A stretch of 64,000 bases of DNA from DDH964 sp963806685 (GCA_963806685.1 CAWDZB010000003.1:62001-126000), one strand, 5' to 3'. Positions 8,766 to 17,942 are shown, counted from the stretch's first letter. Notes: generated by a model from the letters alone, not told the origin. Made by a program: numbers and translations.

Positions 8766-9149
8766 ATGGCGGTTGTCGGGCTGGGCACCGATGTGGCGCG
8801 CAGCGGCCGGTTCCGGAGGCTGCTTGAGGCGGGCAAGGCCGGGGTCATAGAGCGCATCTTCACCCCTGGCGAGCGGGCTTATTGCCTGCGCCAGAAGGAT
8901 CCATCGCCGCACCTGGCGGCGCGGTTTGCCGCCAAGGAAGCCTTTCTCAAGGCTCTCGGTCTTGGCTTGCGCGACGGCCTGAGCTGGCAGGACATGGAGG
9001 TCGTGCGCAATGATCTCGGCCAGCCTTCCCTGCGGCTCACCAGGCGCGCGGCGGAGCTGGTGACGGACCGGCAGATCAAGTCGGTGCATCTCTCCTACAG
9101 CCATGATGGCGACTACGCGGTCGCCAACGTCATTCTGGAGACCCAATGA
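8766..9149 (+). CDS. acpS: Holo-[acyl-carrier-protein] synthase AcpS
   Basis: AcpS transfers 4'-phosphopantetheine from CoA to the serine of acyl carrier protein. The 127-residue protein shows the group I motif GLGTDVARSGRF, the ARFAAKEAFLKALG motif that carries the Mg-binding glutamate, and the C-terminal LSYSHDGDYAVA. It lies between pdxJ and nnr, the common order acpS-nnr in proteobacteria. Its stop overlaps the next start by ATGA. Confidence 0.95.
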   Translation: MAVVGLGTDVARSGRFRRLLEAGKAGVIERIFTPGERAYCLRQKDPSPHLAARFAAKEAFLKALGLGLRDGLSWQDMEVVRNDLGQPSLRLTRRAAELVTDRQIKSVHLSYSHDGDYAVANVILETQ

Positions 9150-10699
9150 AGCTGCTCACCGCCCTGCAGATGCGCGAACTCGACCGGCGGGCCATCGAGG
9201 ATTTCGGCGTCCCCGGCGTGGTGCTGATGGAGAACGCCGGCCGTGCCGCGGCCGAGCAGGGCGCGGAGAATTTTGCCGACCGTTTCCCCGGGCCGGTGCT
9301 GGTGCTCTGTGGCAAGGGGAACAACGGCGGTGACGGCTACGTGATCGCCCGCCACCTCGCCAACCGCGGCTGGCAGGTGCGGACATTGGTCCTCGCCGCC
9401 CGTGAGAGAGTCGGCGGTGATGCCGCCGTCAACCTGGAGATCCTGCTGCACAGTGGTGCTGCGGTGGAATTCATTGCCTCTGCCGAGGAACTGGCCGCGG
9501 CGTTGCAGAGCAGCACCGCGCAGCTGGTGGTCGACGCCCTGTTCGGCACCGGGCTGAACAGCGAGGCGCGGGGTCTTTGCCGCCAGGCCATCGACTGGGT
9601 TAACGCCTCCGGCCACCCGGTTCTTTCCGTCGACATCCCTTCCGGGCTCGATGCCGACAGCGGTCGCATCCTCGGCACCGCGGTCCGCGCCGAGCTGACC
9701 GTAACCTTTGCCTGCGCCAAGCTCGGCCAGGTCGTCCACCCCGGGGCCGAACTGGTCGGGACGCTGGTCGTCGCCGACATCGGTCTGCCCGCCTGCCTCC
9801 TTGAGCAGCTCCCCGACGCCCTCGGCTATATCGATCAGGCCGCAGCCCGGGTCCTGGTGCCGGACCGGCCGGCCGGCGGCCACAAGGGGACCTTCGGCCA
9901 CCTGCTGGTGGTCGCCGGCTCCACCGGCAAGTCCGGTGCCGCGGCGCTGGCTGCCGAGGCCGGCTTGCGTACCGGGGCCGGGCTGGTGACCCTGGCCTCC
10001 CCGGCAAGCCAGCAGCCGGTGCTTGCCGCCAAGCTCACCGAGGTGATGACCGCCGGCCTCCACGAGACCGCCGGAGTGATATGCCTGAAGGCCTATGAAC
10101 AGCTGCGCGAACTATGGGGCGGCAAGGAGGCGCTGGCACTTGGCCCGGGGCTCGGCCAGCTGCCGGAAACGGCTTCCCTGGTCCGCAAGCTGATCAGCGA
10201 ATGCCCGCTGCCGCTGGTCGTCGACGCCGACGGCCTCAACGCCCTGGCCGGGCATGTGGCGCTGCTTGGCCAGCGGGAGGCCGCGACCATCCTCACCCCC
10301 CATCCGGGGGAAATGGCGCGCCTGCTCGGCGCCACGGTGAGAGATGTGGAGGATGACCGTGTGGGGGTCGCCCGCAGCTTTGCCCAGCAGTACCGCGTGG
10401 TGCTGATTCTCAAGGGGGCGCGGACCATTGTCGCCCTGCCCGACGGTCAAATTCGCATCAACAGCTCCGGCAACCCGGGTATGGCCAGCGGCGGCATGGG
10501 GGATGTTTTGACCGGCCTGGTGGGCGGCCTGCTCGCCCAAGGGCTCAAGGCAAGCGATGCCGCGGTGCTTGGGGTCTTTCTGCACGGCCTCGCCGGTGAC
10601 CGGCTGGCCGGTCGGCTAGGCGATGCCGGCCTGCTCGCCTCCGACCTGCTGCGGGAAATCCCCGCCGCCCGCCACGCTCTCATCCATCAGGAGAAATAA
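9146..10699 (+). CDS. nnr: Bifunctional NAD(P)HX epimerase / ADP-dependent NAD(P)HX dehydratase
   Basis: This enzyme repairs hydrated NADH and NADPH. The N-terminal half (about 1-215) is a YjeF_N epimerase with GKGNNGGDGY near residue 57 and the DALFGTGL motif. The C-terminal half (about 230-505) is a ribokinase-like dehydratase with KGTFGHLLVVAGS, LALGPGLGQ, LTPHPGEMARL and NPGMASGGMGDVLTG. At 517 residues it matches the usual fused form. It partially overlaps acpS and is followed 1 base later by a CBS protein. Confidence 0.95.
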   Translation: MKLLTALQMRELDRRAIEDFGVPGVVLMENAGRAAAEQGAENFADRFPGPVLVLCGKGNNGGDGYVIARHLANRGWQVRTLVLAARERVGGDAAVNLEILLHSGAAVEFIASAEELAAALQSSTAQLVVDALFGTGLNSEARGLCRQAIDWVNASGHPVLSVDIPSGLDADSGRILGTAVRAELTVTFACAKLGQVVHPGAELVGTLVVADIGLPACLLEQLPDALGYIDQAAARVLVPDRPAGGHKGTFGHLLVVAGSTGKSGAAALAAEAGLRTGAGLVTLASPASQQPVLAAKLTEVMTAGLHETAGVICLKAYEQLRELWGGKEALALGPGLGQLPETASLVRKLISECPLPLVVDADGLNALAGHVALLGQREAATILTPHPGEMARLLGATVRDVEDDRVGVARSFAQQYRVVLILKGARTIVALPDGQIRINSSGNPGMASGGMGDVLTGLVGGLLAQGLKASDAAVLGVFLHGLAGDRLAGRLGDAGLLASDLLREIPAARHALIHQEK

Positions 10700-10700
10700 A

Positions 10701-11150
10701 ATGCTTACCGCCAAGGATATTATGACCACCAAGGTCCATTCGGTCACTCCCGAGACCGGGATCGAGGAGCTTGCCCGCCAGTTCGTCGCCACCAACGTCA
10801 ACGCCATGCCGGTCATCGACGGCGAGGGGCGGTTGATCGGTCTCGTCAGCCAGAGTGACCTGGTGGAACTCGACCGGCCGCTGCACATTCCGACGGTGAT
10901 CGCCCTCTTTGACTGGGTCCTTTACGTGGAGAGCGAAAAGAAGTTCCGGGACGAGGTGGAGCGGATCACCGCCCGCAAGGTAGCCGATATCTGCTCCCGC
11001 CAGGTGATAACCTGCACGCCGCAGACGCCGGTGACGGAAATCGCCGAAATGATGAGCGAGGAGAAGGCCCATCTGGTGCCGGTGGTTGAGAATGGCCTGG
11101 TGGTCGGCGTTGTCGGTCGCCTCGACATTGTGCGCAGCATGGGCCGTTGA
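10701..11150 (+). CDS. CBS-domain pair protein
   Basis: The 149-residue protein is two CBS motifs and little else. The first begins 'AKDIMTTKVHSVTPETGIEELARQF' and contains MPVIDGEGRLIGLVS. The second has 'VADICSRQVITCTPQTPVTEIAEMM' and ends VVGRLDIVRSM. CBS pairs bind adenosyl nucleotides and act as energy or ionic sensors, but the partner is unknown. The ATG at 10701 was chosen for the CAGGAGAAATAA ribosome site just upstream. It is probably in the same operon as nnr and tsaE. Confidence 0.85.
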   Translation: MLTAKDIMTTKVHSVTPETGIEELARQFVATNVNAMPVIDGEGRLIGLVSQSDLVELDRPLHIPTVIALFDWVLYVESEKKFRDEVERITARKVADICSRQVITCTPQTPVTEIAEMMSEEKAHLVPVVENGLVVGVVGRLDIVRSMGR

Positions 11151-11153
11151 ACC

Positions 11154-11645
11154 TTGGAACGTTGGCGGTTGACCAGCGACGGACCGGAGACGACCCGGGC
11201 TCTCGGCGAGCGTCTCGGCAGCTTGATTGAAGGCGACTTGGCGATCTTTCTCGATGGCGAACTGGGCAGCGGTAAAACCTGCCTGGCCCAGGGGCTTGCC
11301 GCCGGCCTCGATATTCCCGCCGACGAGCCGGTCACCAGCCCGACCTATACCCTGATGAACCAGTATCGGGGCCGCCGCCCGCTCTTCCATTTCGACCTTT
11401 ACCGGCTCTCCGGCGCTGCCGAGCTCGAGGATATCGGTTTCGAGGAGTTCGCTGCCGCGCCCGGGGTGACGGTGGTCGAGTGGGCCGAGCGGGGCATCGC
11501 CGCCGACCGGTCGGGGCTCCACGTGAATCTGGCCCATGCCGGCGGTGAATGTCGCACCCTGAGCTTCACTGCCCGCGGTTCGGCTGCCCGCAAGCTGCTG
11601 GCGTCGCTGGCGACGACCTGGGAGGAGAGAGGAGAGGCGTCATGA
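11154..11645 (+). CDS. tsaE: tRNA t6A biosynthesis ATPase TsaE
   Basis: TsaE is the ATPase that resets the TsaB-TsaD complex making threonylcarbamoyl-A37 in ANN-decoding tRNAs. The 163-residue protein has Walker A GELGSGKT (about residue 37-44), the SPTYTLMNQY motif, and the HFDLYRL and VVEWAERG signatures. All are diagnostic. The start is TTG at 11154, four bases after the CBS stop. No better ATG is in frame before the Walker motif. Confidence 0.93.
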   Translation: MERWRLTSDGPETTRALGERLGSLIEGDLAIFLDGELGSGKTCLAQGLAAGLDIPADEPVTSPTYTLMNQYRGRRPLFHFDLYRLSGAAELEDIGFEEFAAAPGVTVVEWAERGIAADRSGLHVNLAHAGGECRTLSFTARGSAARKLLASLATTWEERGEAS

Positions 11646-13036
11646 CCGAGTTCGATCTCGCCATCATCGGCGGCGGCCCCGGCGGCTACGTCGCCGCGAT
11701 CCGCGCCGCCCAGCAGGGCGCCGGGGTCTGTCTCATCGAACAGGAACGGGTCGGGGGGACCTGCCTCAACCGCGGCTGCATTCCGACCAAGGCTCTCTAC
11801 GCGACTGCTCTGATGCGCCGGCGCCTGTCTGGCGCTGCGGCCCACGGTATTACCTGCGGCGAAGTGGGCTTCGATTATGGAATCGCTGCCGGGCGCAAGG
11901 ACGCGGTGGTAGAAAAGCTGGTCGGCGGGGTCGAGCAACTGCTCAAAGCGAACAAGGTCGACGTCTTCCGCGGCAGCGCCGCCATCGAGGGGCCGGGACG
12001 GGTGAGCATCCGCAGCAAAGGGGTGGTCGGACACATCCGCGCAAAGCGGATTATCATCGCCAGCGGTTCCCTTCCGGCCCGTCCCAAGAGTCTGCCGATC
12101 GACGGCAAAAATATTTTGACCAGCCGGGAAATTCTTGCTATTAAGAAGCTTCCAAAACGCCTTTTGATCGTCGGTGGCGGCTATATCGGCTGTGAATTCG
12201 CCTCGATTTTCGCTGCTCTGGGCAGCAGCGTGACGCTGGTTGAACAGCTTCCCGAAATCCTCGCCCGCAGTGACCGTCAAGTGGTCCGCGAGGTCGAAAA
12301 GGCCTTTCAGGAGGCCGGGGTCGAGGTGCTGACCGCGACCGCGGTGGAGAGCCTCGAGGCGCATGGCGAGAGCGTCGTCGCCAGCCTCTCCGGCGATCGG
12401 GAGCTGACTTTCGACAAGGCCCTGATCGCCGTCGGCCGGGTGCCCAACAGCGCCGACCTTGGGCTCGAGGAGGCCGGAGTCGAGGTCGAGCGGGGGGCGG
12501 TAGTGGTCGATGAGCAGATGGCGACTTCGGCGGAAGGAATCTACGCCATCGGCGACGTCACCAACCTCATTCAGCTCGCCCACGTCGCCTCCTACCAGGG
12601 GGAGATTGCCGTCACCAACGCCCTTGGCGGCGATGCCCGGGCCGACTACCGGGTGGTGCCGAGCGCCGTCTTCACCCTGCCGGAGATCGGTCAGGTCGGC
12701 CTCACCGAGGCCGAGTGCAAGGAGCAGGGGACGGCGGTGGAGGTCGGGCGCTTCGCCTACCAGGCCTCCAGCAAGGCTCTCTGCGACGGCGAGCCTCGCG
12801 GCCTGTTCAAGGTCGTGGCCGCCGCCGGCGGCGGCGAGATTCTCGGCGCCGCCGGGGTTGGCGAAGAGGCCTCGGCGCTGATCGCCGAGGTGGCCCTGGC
12901 CATGCAACGACGCCTCACTCCCGCCGAACTGGCGGCGGTCATCCACGCCCACCCGACCTTGCCCGAACTGGTCAAGGAGGCCGCGGAGGATTGCGAGGGG
13001 TTGGCGGTCCACAAGGTCGGCCGGCGGCGGGGCTAA
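11642..13036 (+). CDS. lpd: Dihydrolipoyl dehydrogenase (E3)
   Basis: This FAD enzyme reoxidises lipoyl groups of 2-oxoacid dehydrogenase or glycine-cleavage complexes with NAD. The 464-residue protein has the FAD fold IIGGGPGGYVAA at residues 8-19 and the redox disulfide GGTCLNRGCIPTK with C41 and C46. It also has an NAD fold VGGGYIGCEFA, the FAD-binding IYAIGDV, and the C-terminal catalytic HAHPTLPE. The ATG at 11642 overlaps the tsaE stop by four bases (ATGA) and has a GGAGAGAGGAGAGG ribosome site. No E1 or E2 gene is nearby. Confidence 0.95.
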   Translation: MTEFDLAIIGGGPGGYVAAIRAAQQGAGVCLIEQERVGGTCLNRGCIPTKALYATALMRRRLSGAAAHGITCGEVGFDYGIAAGRKDAVVEKLVGGVEQLLKANKVDVFRGSAAIEGPGRVSIRSKGVVGHIRAKRIIIASGSLPARPKSLPIDGKNILTSREILAIKKLPKRLLIVGGGYIGCEFASIFAALGSSVTLVEQLPEILARSDRQVVREVEKAFQEAGVEVLTATAVESLEAHGESVVASLSGDRELTFDKALIAVGRVPNSADLGLEEAGVEVERGAVVVDEQMATSAEGIYAIGDVTNLIQLAHVASYQGEIAVTNALGGDARADYRVVPSAVFTLPEIGQVGLTEAECKEQGTAVEVGRFAYQASSKALCDGEPRGLFKVVAAAGGGEILGAAGVGEEASALIAEVALAMQRRLTPAELAAVIHAHPTLPELVKEAAEDCEGLAVHKVGRRRG

Positions 13037-13103
13037 ACCGTCCCGCAAACGGATCATCCGCGGCCTCGGCCGCTTTCCCGCAACAAAGGAGGATAGGGTA
13101 CCT

Positions 13104-14336
13104 ATGGCCCTGGTTGTCCAAAAGTATGGTGGAACGTCGGTCGGTACCGTCGACCGGATCCGCAACGTGGCGCGGCGCGTGGCCAAGACCTACGACGACG
13201 GCAACGACGTCGTGGTGATCGTCTCGGCGATGTCCGGGGAAACCAACAAGCTGGTTGCTCTGGTCAACGAGGTCTGCGAATTTCCCAGCGAGCGCGAATA
13301 CGATGTCGTCGTCTCCACCGGGGAACAGGTGACCATCGGCCTGCTGGCGATGGCGCTGCAGTCGATGGGCTACAAGGCCAAGAGCTATTGCGGCTGGCAG
13401 ATCCCCATGATTACCGACAACGCCTTTTCCAAGGCGCGCATCGAGAAGATCGAGGACAAGAAGATCCGCGAGGATCTCAAAAACGGCAACATCGTCGTCG
13501 TCGCCGGTTTCCAGGGCATGGACAAGGAAGGGAACATCGCCACCTTGGGCCGCGGCGGCTCCGACACCTCGGCGGTAGCGGTGGCGGCGGCGCTCAAGGC
13601 CGATGTCTGCGAGATCTTTACTGACGTCGACGGCATCTACACCACCGACCCGCGGATCGTTTCCGAGGCTTCCAAGCTGGAGAAGGTCAGCTACGACGAG
13701 ATGCTCGAGCTGGCCTCCCTCGGTTCCAAGGTGCTGCAGATCCGCAGCGTCGAGTTCGCCAAGAAATACGGCGTGGTGGTCCACGTCCGTTCGAGTTTCA
13801 ACGATAATCCAGGGACCCTGGTGACGAAGGAGGATGCGGATATGGAAACCGTTCTGGTTTCGGGGATCAGCTACAATAAGGACGAAGCGAAAATTTCCGT
13901 GCTGCGGGTGCCGGACAAGCCGGGGATCGCCTCGCAGCTCTTCACGCCGCTGTCGCACGCCAACATCACCGTCGACATGATCATCCAGAACGTGTCCCAG
14001 GAAGGTTTCACCGATCTGACCTTCACCGTCCCCAAGACCGACTTCAAAAAAGCGCTGAAGATTGTCGAGGAGTCCGCCAAGGAAATCGGGGCCTCCACGG
14101 TGCGCACTGACGAGTCGATTGCCAAGGTCTCCATCGTCGGCGTCGGCATGCGTTCCCACTCGGGTATCGCCAGCAAGATGTTCCAGACCCTTTCCCAGGA
14201 GGGGATCAATATCCTGATGATCTCCACCAGCGAGATCAAGGTCAGCTGCGTCATCGACGCCAAATACACCGAACTGGCGGTGCGCGTGCTGCACGAGGCT
14301 TTCGGTCTGGCCAAAAAGGACGTCAAGTCGGAATAA
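13104..14336 (+). CDS. lysC: Aspartokinase
   Basis: Aspartokinase phosphorylates aspartate, the first step to lysine, threonine and methionine. The 410-residue length fits the monofunctional class with two ACT domains. It begins VVQKYGGTSVG, has the kinase motif FQGMDKEGNIATLGRGGSDTSAVA, and carries C-terminal ACT regions near 265-400 ('VSIVGVGMRSHSGIASKMF'). A strong AAGGAGGAT ribosome site precedes ATG 13104. Threonine made downstream would compete with the citramalate route next door. Confidence 0.96.
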   Translation: MALVVQKYGGTSVGTVDRIRNVARRVAKTYDDGNDVVVIVSAMSGETNKLVALVNEVCEFPSEREYDVVVSTGEQVTIGLLAMALQSMGYKAKSYCGWQIPMITDNAFSKARIEKIEDKKIREDLKNGNIVVVAGFQGMDKEGNIATLGRGGSDTSAVAVAAALKADVCEIFTDVDGIYTTDPRIVSEASKLEKVSYDEMLELASLGSKVLQIRSVEFAKKYGVVVHVRSSFNDNPGTLVTKEDADMETVLVSGISYNKDEAKISVLRVPDKPGIASQLFTPLSHANITVDMIIQNVSQEGFTDLTFTVPKTDFKKALKIVEESAKEIGASTVRTDESIAKVSIVGVGMRSHSGIASKMFQTLSQEGINILMISTSEIKVSCVIDAKYTELAVRVLHEAFGLAKKDVKSE

Positions 14337-14377
14337 GGCCGTGGTCGCAATGCGGTGACGGGAAACGAGTATGGCCG

Positions 14378-14400
14378 AGGGCGATCCGCGTGATCGCCCT
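14378..14400 (+). promoter_or_regulatory. Perfect hairpin between aspartokinase and citramalate synthase
   Basis: AGGGCGATC (14378-14386) pairs with GATCGCCCT (14392-14400) across a 5-base loop. There is no U-tract, so it is more likely an RNA processing or attenuation element than a complete terminator. It lies 25 bases before the cimA start. Confidence 0.45.
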
Positions 14401-14424
14401 TGCCCTATGCGGAAGGAAGCAGCG

Positions 14425-16005
14425 ATGAGTCTGATCAAGCTCTACGACACCACCCTGCGGGACGGGACCCAGGCCGAGGATATCTCCTTCCTGGTCCAGG
14501 ACAAGGTGCGCATCGCCCAGAAGCTCGACGAGCTGGGGATCCACTACATCGAAGGCGGCTGGCCGGGCTCCAATCCCAAGGACATCGCCTTTTTTAAGGA
14601 TATCCGCAAGGTGGCCCTGCAGCAGGCAAAGATCGCCGCCTTCGGTTCCACCCGCCGGGCCAAGACCACGCCGGACAAGGACAACAATATCCGGACCCTG
14701 GTCCAGGCCGAGCCGGATGTCGTCACCATCTTCGGCAAGACTTGGGATTTCCACGTCCGCGAGGCGCTGCGCATCAGCCTCGAGGAGAACCTCGAACTGA
14801 TCCATGACTCGCTGGCCTACCTCAAGCAGCACGTCGCCGAGGTGATCTACGACGCCGAGCACTTTTTCGATGGCTACAAGGCCAACCCCGAGTACGCGCT
14901 GCAGACGCTGCAGGCCGCCCAGGATGCCGGCGTCGACTGCATCGTGCTGTGCGACACCAACGGTGGCACCATGCCCCACGAGGTCGGGACGATCATCGCC
15001 GCGGTCCAGGCGCACATCAGCACTCCGCTCGGCATCCACACCCACAACGACGGCGAGTGCGCGGTCGCCAACTCGCTGGTAGCGGTGCACCACGGCATCG
15101 TTCACGTGCAGGGAACCATCAACGGCTTCGGGGAGCGCTGCGGCAACGCCAACCTCTGCTCGATCATCCCTGCCCTCAAGCTCAAGTTCGGCCACGACTG
15201 CGTCAGCGACGCCCAACTGCGGCGGTTGCGCGAGGTCTCCCGCTACATCTTCGAACTGGCCAACCTGGTCCCCAACAAGCACCAGGCCTACGTCGGCAAT
15301 TCGGCCTTCGCCCACAAGGGGGGCGTCCACGTTTCCGCCATCCAGCGCCACCCGGAAACCTACGAGCATATCCGCCCGGAACGGGTCGGCAACGTCACCC
15401 GGGTGCTGATCTCCGATCTTTCCGGACGCTCCAACATCCTGGCCAAGGCCGAGCAGTTCAACCTCAACCTCGACTCCAAGGACCCTCTGACCCTTGAAAT
15501 CCTCGAGGAGATCAAGGAGATGGAAAACAAGGGGTATCAGTTCGAGGGGGCCGAGGCCTCCTTCGAACTGCTCATGCGCCGCGCCCTGGGGACGCTGCGC
15601 CAGTTCTTCACGGTGATCGGCTTCCGGGTCATCGATACCAAGCGCCATGAGGACGACAAGCCGAGTTCCGAGGCGACCGTCCAGGTCAAGGTCGGCGGCA
15701 AGATCGAACATACCGCCGCCGAGGGGAATGGGCCGGTCAATGCCCTCGATCACGCGCTGCGAAAGGCGCTGGAGAATTTCTATCCACAGCTGCGGGAAAT
15801 GAAGCTCCTCGATTACAAGGTGCGGGTACTGCCGGCCGGCAAGGGGACGGCGTCGGTAACCCGGGTGCTGATCGAATCCGGCGACAAGACCGCCCGTTGG
15901 GGAACGGTGGGAGTATCGGACAATATCATCGATGCTTCCTACCATGCCCTGATCGATGCCCTGCTTTACAAGCTGGTCAGGGACCAGGAAACCGAGACCG
16001 AATGA
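14425..16005 (+). CDS. cimA: (R)-citramalate synthase
   Basis: CimA joins acetyl-CoA and pyruvate to citramalate, the first step of the threonine-independent isoleucine route used by Geobacter-type bacteria. The 526-residue protein begins IKLYDTTLRDGTQAED, a homocitrate/citramalate synthase signature. It has CDTNGGTMPHEVG and the GIHTHNDGECAVANS metal-binding motif. A C-terminal LeuA-type regulatory dimer domain (about 400-520) follows. The length and C-terminal form match CimA rather than 2-isopropylmalate synthase. ATG 14425 was chosen over an upstream ATG at 14371 because it has a GGAAGGAAGC ribosome site and starts at the family motif. Confidence 0.93.
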   Translation: MSLIKLYDTTLRDGTQAEDISFLVQDKVRIAQKLDELGIHYIEGGWPGSNPKDIAFFKDIRKVALQQAKIAAFGSTRRAKTTPDKDNNIRTLVQAEPDVVTIFGKTWDFHVREALRISLEENLELIHDSLAYLKQHVAEVIYDAEHFFDGYKANPEYALQTLQAAQDAGVDCIVLCDTNGGTMPHEVGTIIAAVQAHISTPLGIHTHNDGECAVANSLVAVHHGIVHVQGTINGFGERCGNANLCSIIPALKLKFGHDCVSDAQLRRLREVSRYIFELANLVPNKHQAYVGNSAFAHKGGVHVSAIQRHPETYEHIRPERVGNVTRVLISDLSGRSNILAKAEQFNLNLDSKDPLTLEILEEIKEMENKGYQFEGAEASFELLMRRALGTLRQFFTVIGFRVIDTKRHEDDKPSSEATVQVKVGGKIEHTAAEGNGPVNALDHALRKALENFYPQLREMKLLDYKVRVLPAGKGTASVTRVLIESGDKTARWGTVGVSDNIIDASYHALIDALLYKLVRDQETETE

Positions 16006-16006
16006 G

Positions 16007-16561
16007 GTGAAAAACCGGGCAGGGACGACTCTGCTGATCGTGATTCTCCTCGCCGGGTTCGGCGTGGATTGGGGCTGGTCGCTGCTTCGCCATCGCGAAG
16101 CACTGCCGGCTCCCGCCGTTTCGGCGCCCTATGCCCTGCTGCTCGGTCCCGGCTTCCCCCGTCCTGGGGTATATCAATTTTCTGACGCTCAGTCCCCACG
16201 AAGCGTCATCCAAATGACGGATTTGTCCCTTGAACCGGAACTGCGCCAAGATCCCTGTCTCGATTCCCCCCTGATCACCGGCTCAGCCCTCGATATCCTC
16301 GTAAAAAATGCTATTATTCAAGACGTTGTCGTTTCGTGGATGCCGGCCGGTCAGCGCCTTGCGCTGGGCATCCCGTTACATCCCGACCGCATGGACCCGC
16401 ATGACTGGGAAATCCTGCCGGGAATCGGGCCGACCATGGCCCGGCGCATCGAGATGGACCGTCAAGAAAATGGCGAATTTGGCTCGCTGGTGGGACTGAG
16501 CCGGGTCCGGGGGGTGGGAAAAAAGCGGATCGCCGCCTGGAAAGAGTTTTTCGGAAAATAA
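16007..16561 (+). CDS. Membrane-anchored helix-hairpin-helix (ComEA-like) protein
   Basis: The 184-residue protein has an N-terminal hydrophobic segment (about 7-24), a linker, and a C-terminal helix-hairpin-helix motif. That motif shows ILPGIGPTMARRI, then LSRVRGVGKKRIAAW near the end. This is the DNA-binding motif of ComEA-type DNA uptake proteins, but general helix-hairpin-helix proteins also occur. The GTG start at 16007 lies 1 base after the cimA stop. A role in competence is only an inference. Confidence 0.7.
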   Translation: MKNRAGTTLLIVILLAGFGVDWGWSLLRHREALPAPAVSAPYALLLGPGFPRPGVYQFSDAQSPRSVIQMTDLSLEPELRQDPCLDSPLITGSALDILVKNAIIQDVVVSWMPAGQRLALGIPLHPDRMDPHDWEILPGIGPTMARRIEMDRQENGEFGSLVGLSRVRGVGKKRIAAWKEFFGK

Positions 16562-16725
16562 AATTTGCTTAGGAAGTAGCCGAAAAATAGTCGGAAAATG
16601 GTTTTCTTTAGGGTATTAAGGAGTCGATTGGTGTGCTTTTTCCTTGAACTGGCACGCCTTGTGTAATTACTAGTTGTTACCGTTCGCGATTCATCGCTCA
16701 TCTACGTGAAAAGGGGGTAACAACC

Positions 16726-16881
16726 ATGAAATGTCCCAAGTGCAGAGGTAGGATGTACGCTGAGAAGTACTATGATTTCGTTCGTTCCTTCGATGCGTGG
16801 AAGTGTTGCGCCTGTGGAGAAGTCCTCGACCCCACCATCCTTGCCAATCGCGCCCGCAACCACAACCTCTTCCTCGGCTGA
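16726..16881 (+). CDS. 51-residue double-CxxC zinc-ribbon protein
   Basis: The small protein carries CPKC at residues 3-6 and a second cluster CCAC (residues 27-30), the layout of a zinc ribbon. It is rich in Tyr, Arg and Asn and has no membrane segment. A GGGGG ribosome site sits 10 bases before ATG, and a strong terminator follows 32 bases after the stop, so it looks like a single-gene transcript. No function can be assigned. Confidence 0.7.
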   Translation: MKCPKCRGRMYAEKYYDFVRSFDAWKCCACGEVLDPTILANRARNHNLFLG

Positions 16882-16913
16882 GCGCCGGGGAGCGAGGCTC
16901 CCATAGCTATCTA

Positions 16914-16939
16914 AAGACCGGGACGGTTTCGTTCCGGTC
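16914..16939 (+). terminator. Rho-independent terminator of the zinc-ribbon gene
   Basis: AAGACCGGgAC pairs with GTtCCGGTCTT and is followed by a run of T. It is one of the clearest terminators in the window. Confidence 0.9.
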
Positions 16940-16999
16940 TTTTTTTGTGCCCGCTACTTTTCCCGGTCGCCGACGATCCCCGGCAACGGCCACGACTCC

Positions 17000-17446
17000 T
17001 CATGGGCGCTCCGCGAGCTGTCCTTCGAGGGTTGCGAGGCGTTGCTGCAGTTCCCGCTCAGTCTGCCACTGCGCCGAGACGTCACGCATGATTGCCGCGA
17101 TGCCGACCGGGGCACCTTCCTTGTCATGGATCATGACCACCGAAAAGGCGCAGGAGATCTGGCTGCCGTCGCGGCACAGGGCGGGCACGTTGAGCAGGGC
17201 GTCCGCATAGCGGGTCGCTGCGCCGGACATGACCCTCCGGTATCCCTCCCAGTGGCGGGGTCGGAGTCTTTCGGGAATGATCAGGTCGAGGGACTGATCG
17301 AGGGCCTCGGCCGCAGAATATCCGAAAATGCGCTCCGCTCCGCGATTCCAGATCCGGATGCGCCCCTCCCGGTCCGCAAGAACAATGGCGTCGGCGGCTT
17401 GTTCGATGATTTCCCGATAACATGCGGACCAGTCAAGAGGGTCCAT
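17000..17446 (-). CDS. Single PAS-domain protein
   Basis: The 148-residue protein is almost entirely one PAS domain. Residues 10-60 contain IIEQAADAIVLADREGRIRIWN and GAERIFGYSAAEAL. The PAC part has 'ISCAFSVVMIHDKEGAPVGIAAIMRDVSA'. A short coiled tail (LQQRLATLEGQL) follows. It has no output domain, so it may sense a ligand or redox state and act through a partner. An AAGGAAT ribosome site precedes the ATG. It lies downstream of the YkgJ/YlqF group, separated by about 130 bases. Confidence 0.85.
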   Translation of the reverse strand: MDPLDWSACYREIIEQAADAIVLADREGRIRIWNRGAERIFGYSAAEALDQSLDLIIPERLRPRHWEGYRRVMSGAATRYADALLNVPALCRDGSQISCAFSVVMIHDKEGAPVGIAAIMRDVSAQWQTERELQQRLATLEGQLAERP

Positions 17447-17573
17447 AGCGGATTCCTTTCCCGGGTGATCTAAGGCTCCCTCCTAGGGAAGTTTAACAAA
17501 CCCGCGCCGGGTTGTCAGAGCGACCGGGGCCGGAGAGGGATGACCAGGGGAGGTGTGGTATTCGGGAAGAGGA

Positions 17574-17942
17574 TCAAGCCGGCCGCTTCGGGGCGGCGTA
17601 GCCGGGGCAGCCGGTTGCCGCAGCGTGGCGGCGATTTTCGGGGAATTTTCGGCAGTGGTCGGGCTTGACGGCGTTGATGCTGCACCTGACTTGGTTACTG
17701 GCCGGGTCGACAAGCAGCCACGGACAGGCATCGACCTCCTCGCGGGTTGCGGGGTCAACCCAGGCCAGGTGAAGCAGGTTGCCGCGGCCGAGGTCGAGGG
17801 TCTCGACCCGGGCCAGCAGGTCGCTGCGCCCTTCCCGGCGCCAGCGGGCGAGGTCGGCATCGCTGACGCAGCCGCGGTAGGCGTCGACCAGGGTGCGGCA
17901 GCAGTGGCCGCAGCGCCGGCAGTTAAATCCCGTCCTGGACAT
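17574..17942 (-). CDS. YkgJ-family cysteine-cluster protein
   Basis: The 122-residue protein starts FNCRRCGHCCR, the N-terminal CxxCxxCC cluster of the YkgJ/UPF0153 family. Later cysteines at ACPW, RCSI, DHCRKFP and GCPGY complete a likely zinc or iron-sulfur site. The molecular role of the family is unknown. Its start lies 20 bases inside the 3' end of the GTPase gene, so the two are translationally linked. Confidence 0.85.
   Translation of the reverse strand: MSRTGFNCRRCGHCCRTLVDAYRGCVSDADLARWRREGRSDLLARVETLDLGRGNLLHLAWVDPATREEVDACPWLLVDPASNQVRCSINAVKPDHCRKFPENRRHAAATGCPGYAAPKRPA

Noticed and set aside
16650..16680. TGGCACG sequence as a sigma-54 promoter for the zinc-ribbon gene
   Set aside because: The -24 box is good, but the -12 position reads GT instead of GC and TTGC is out of register.
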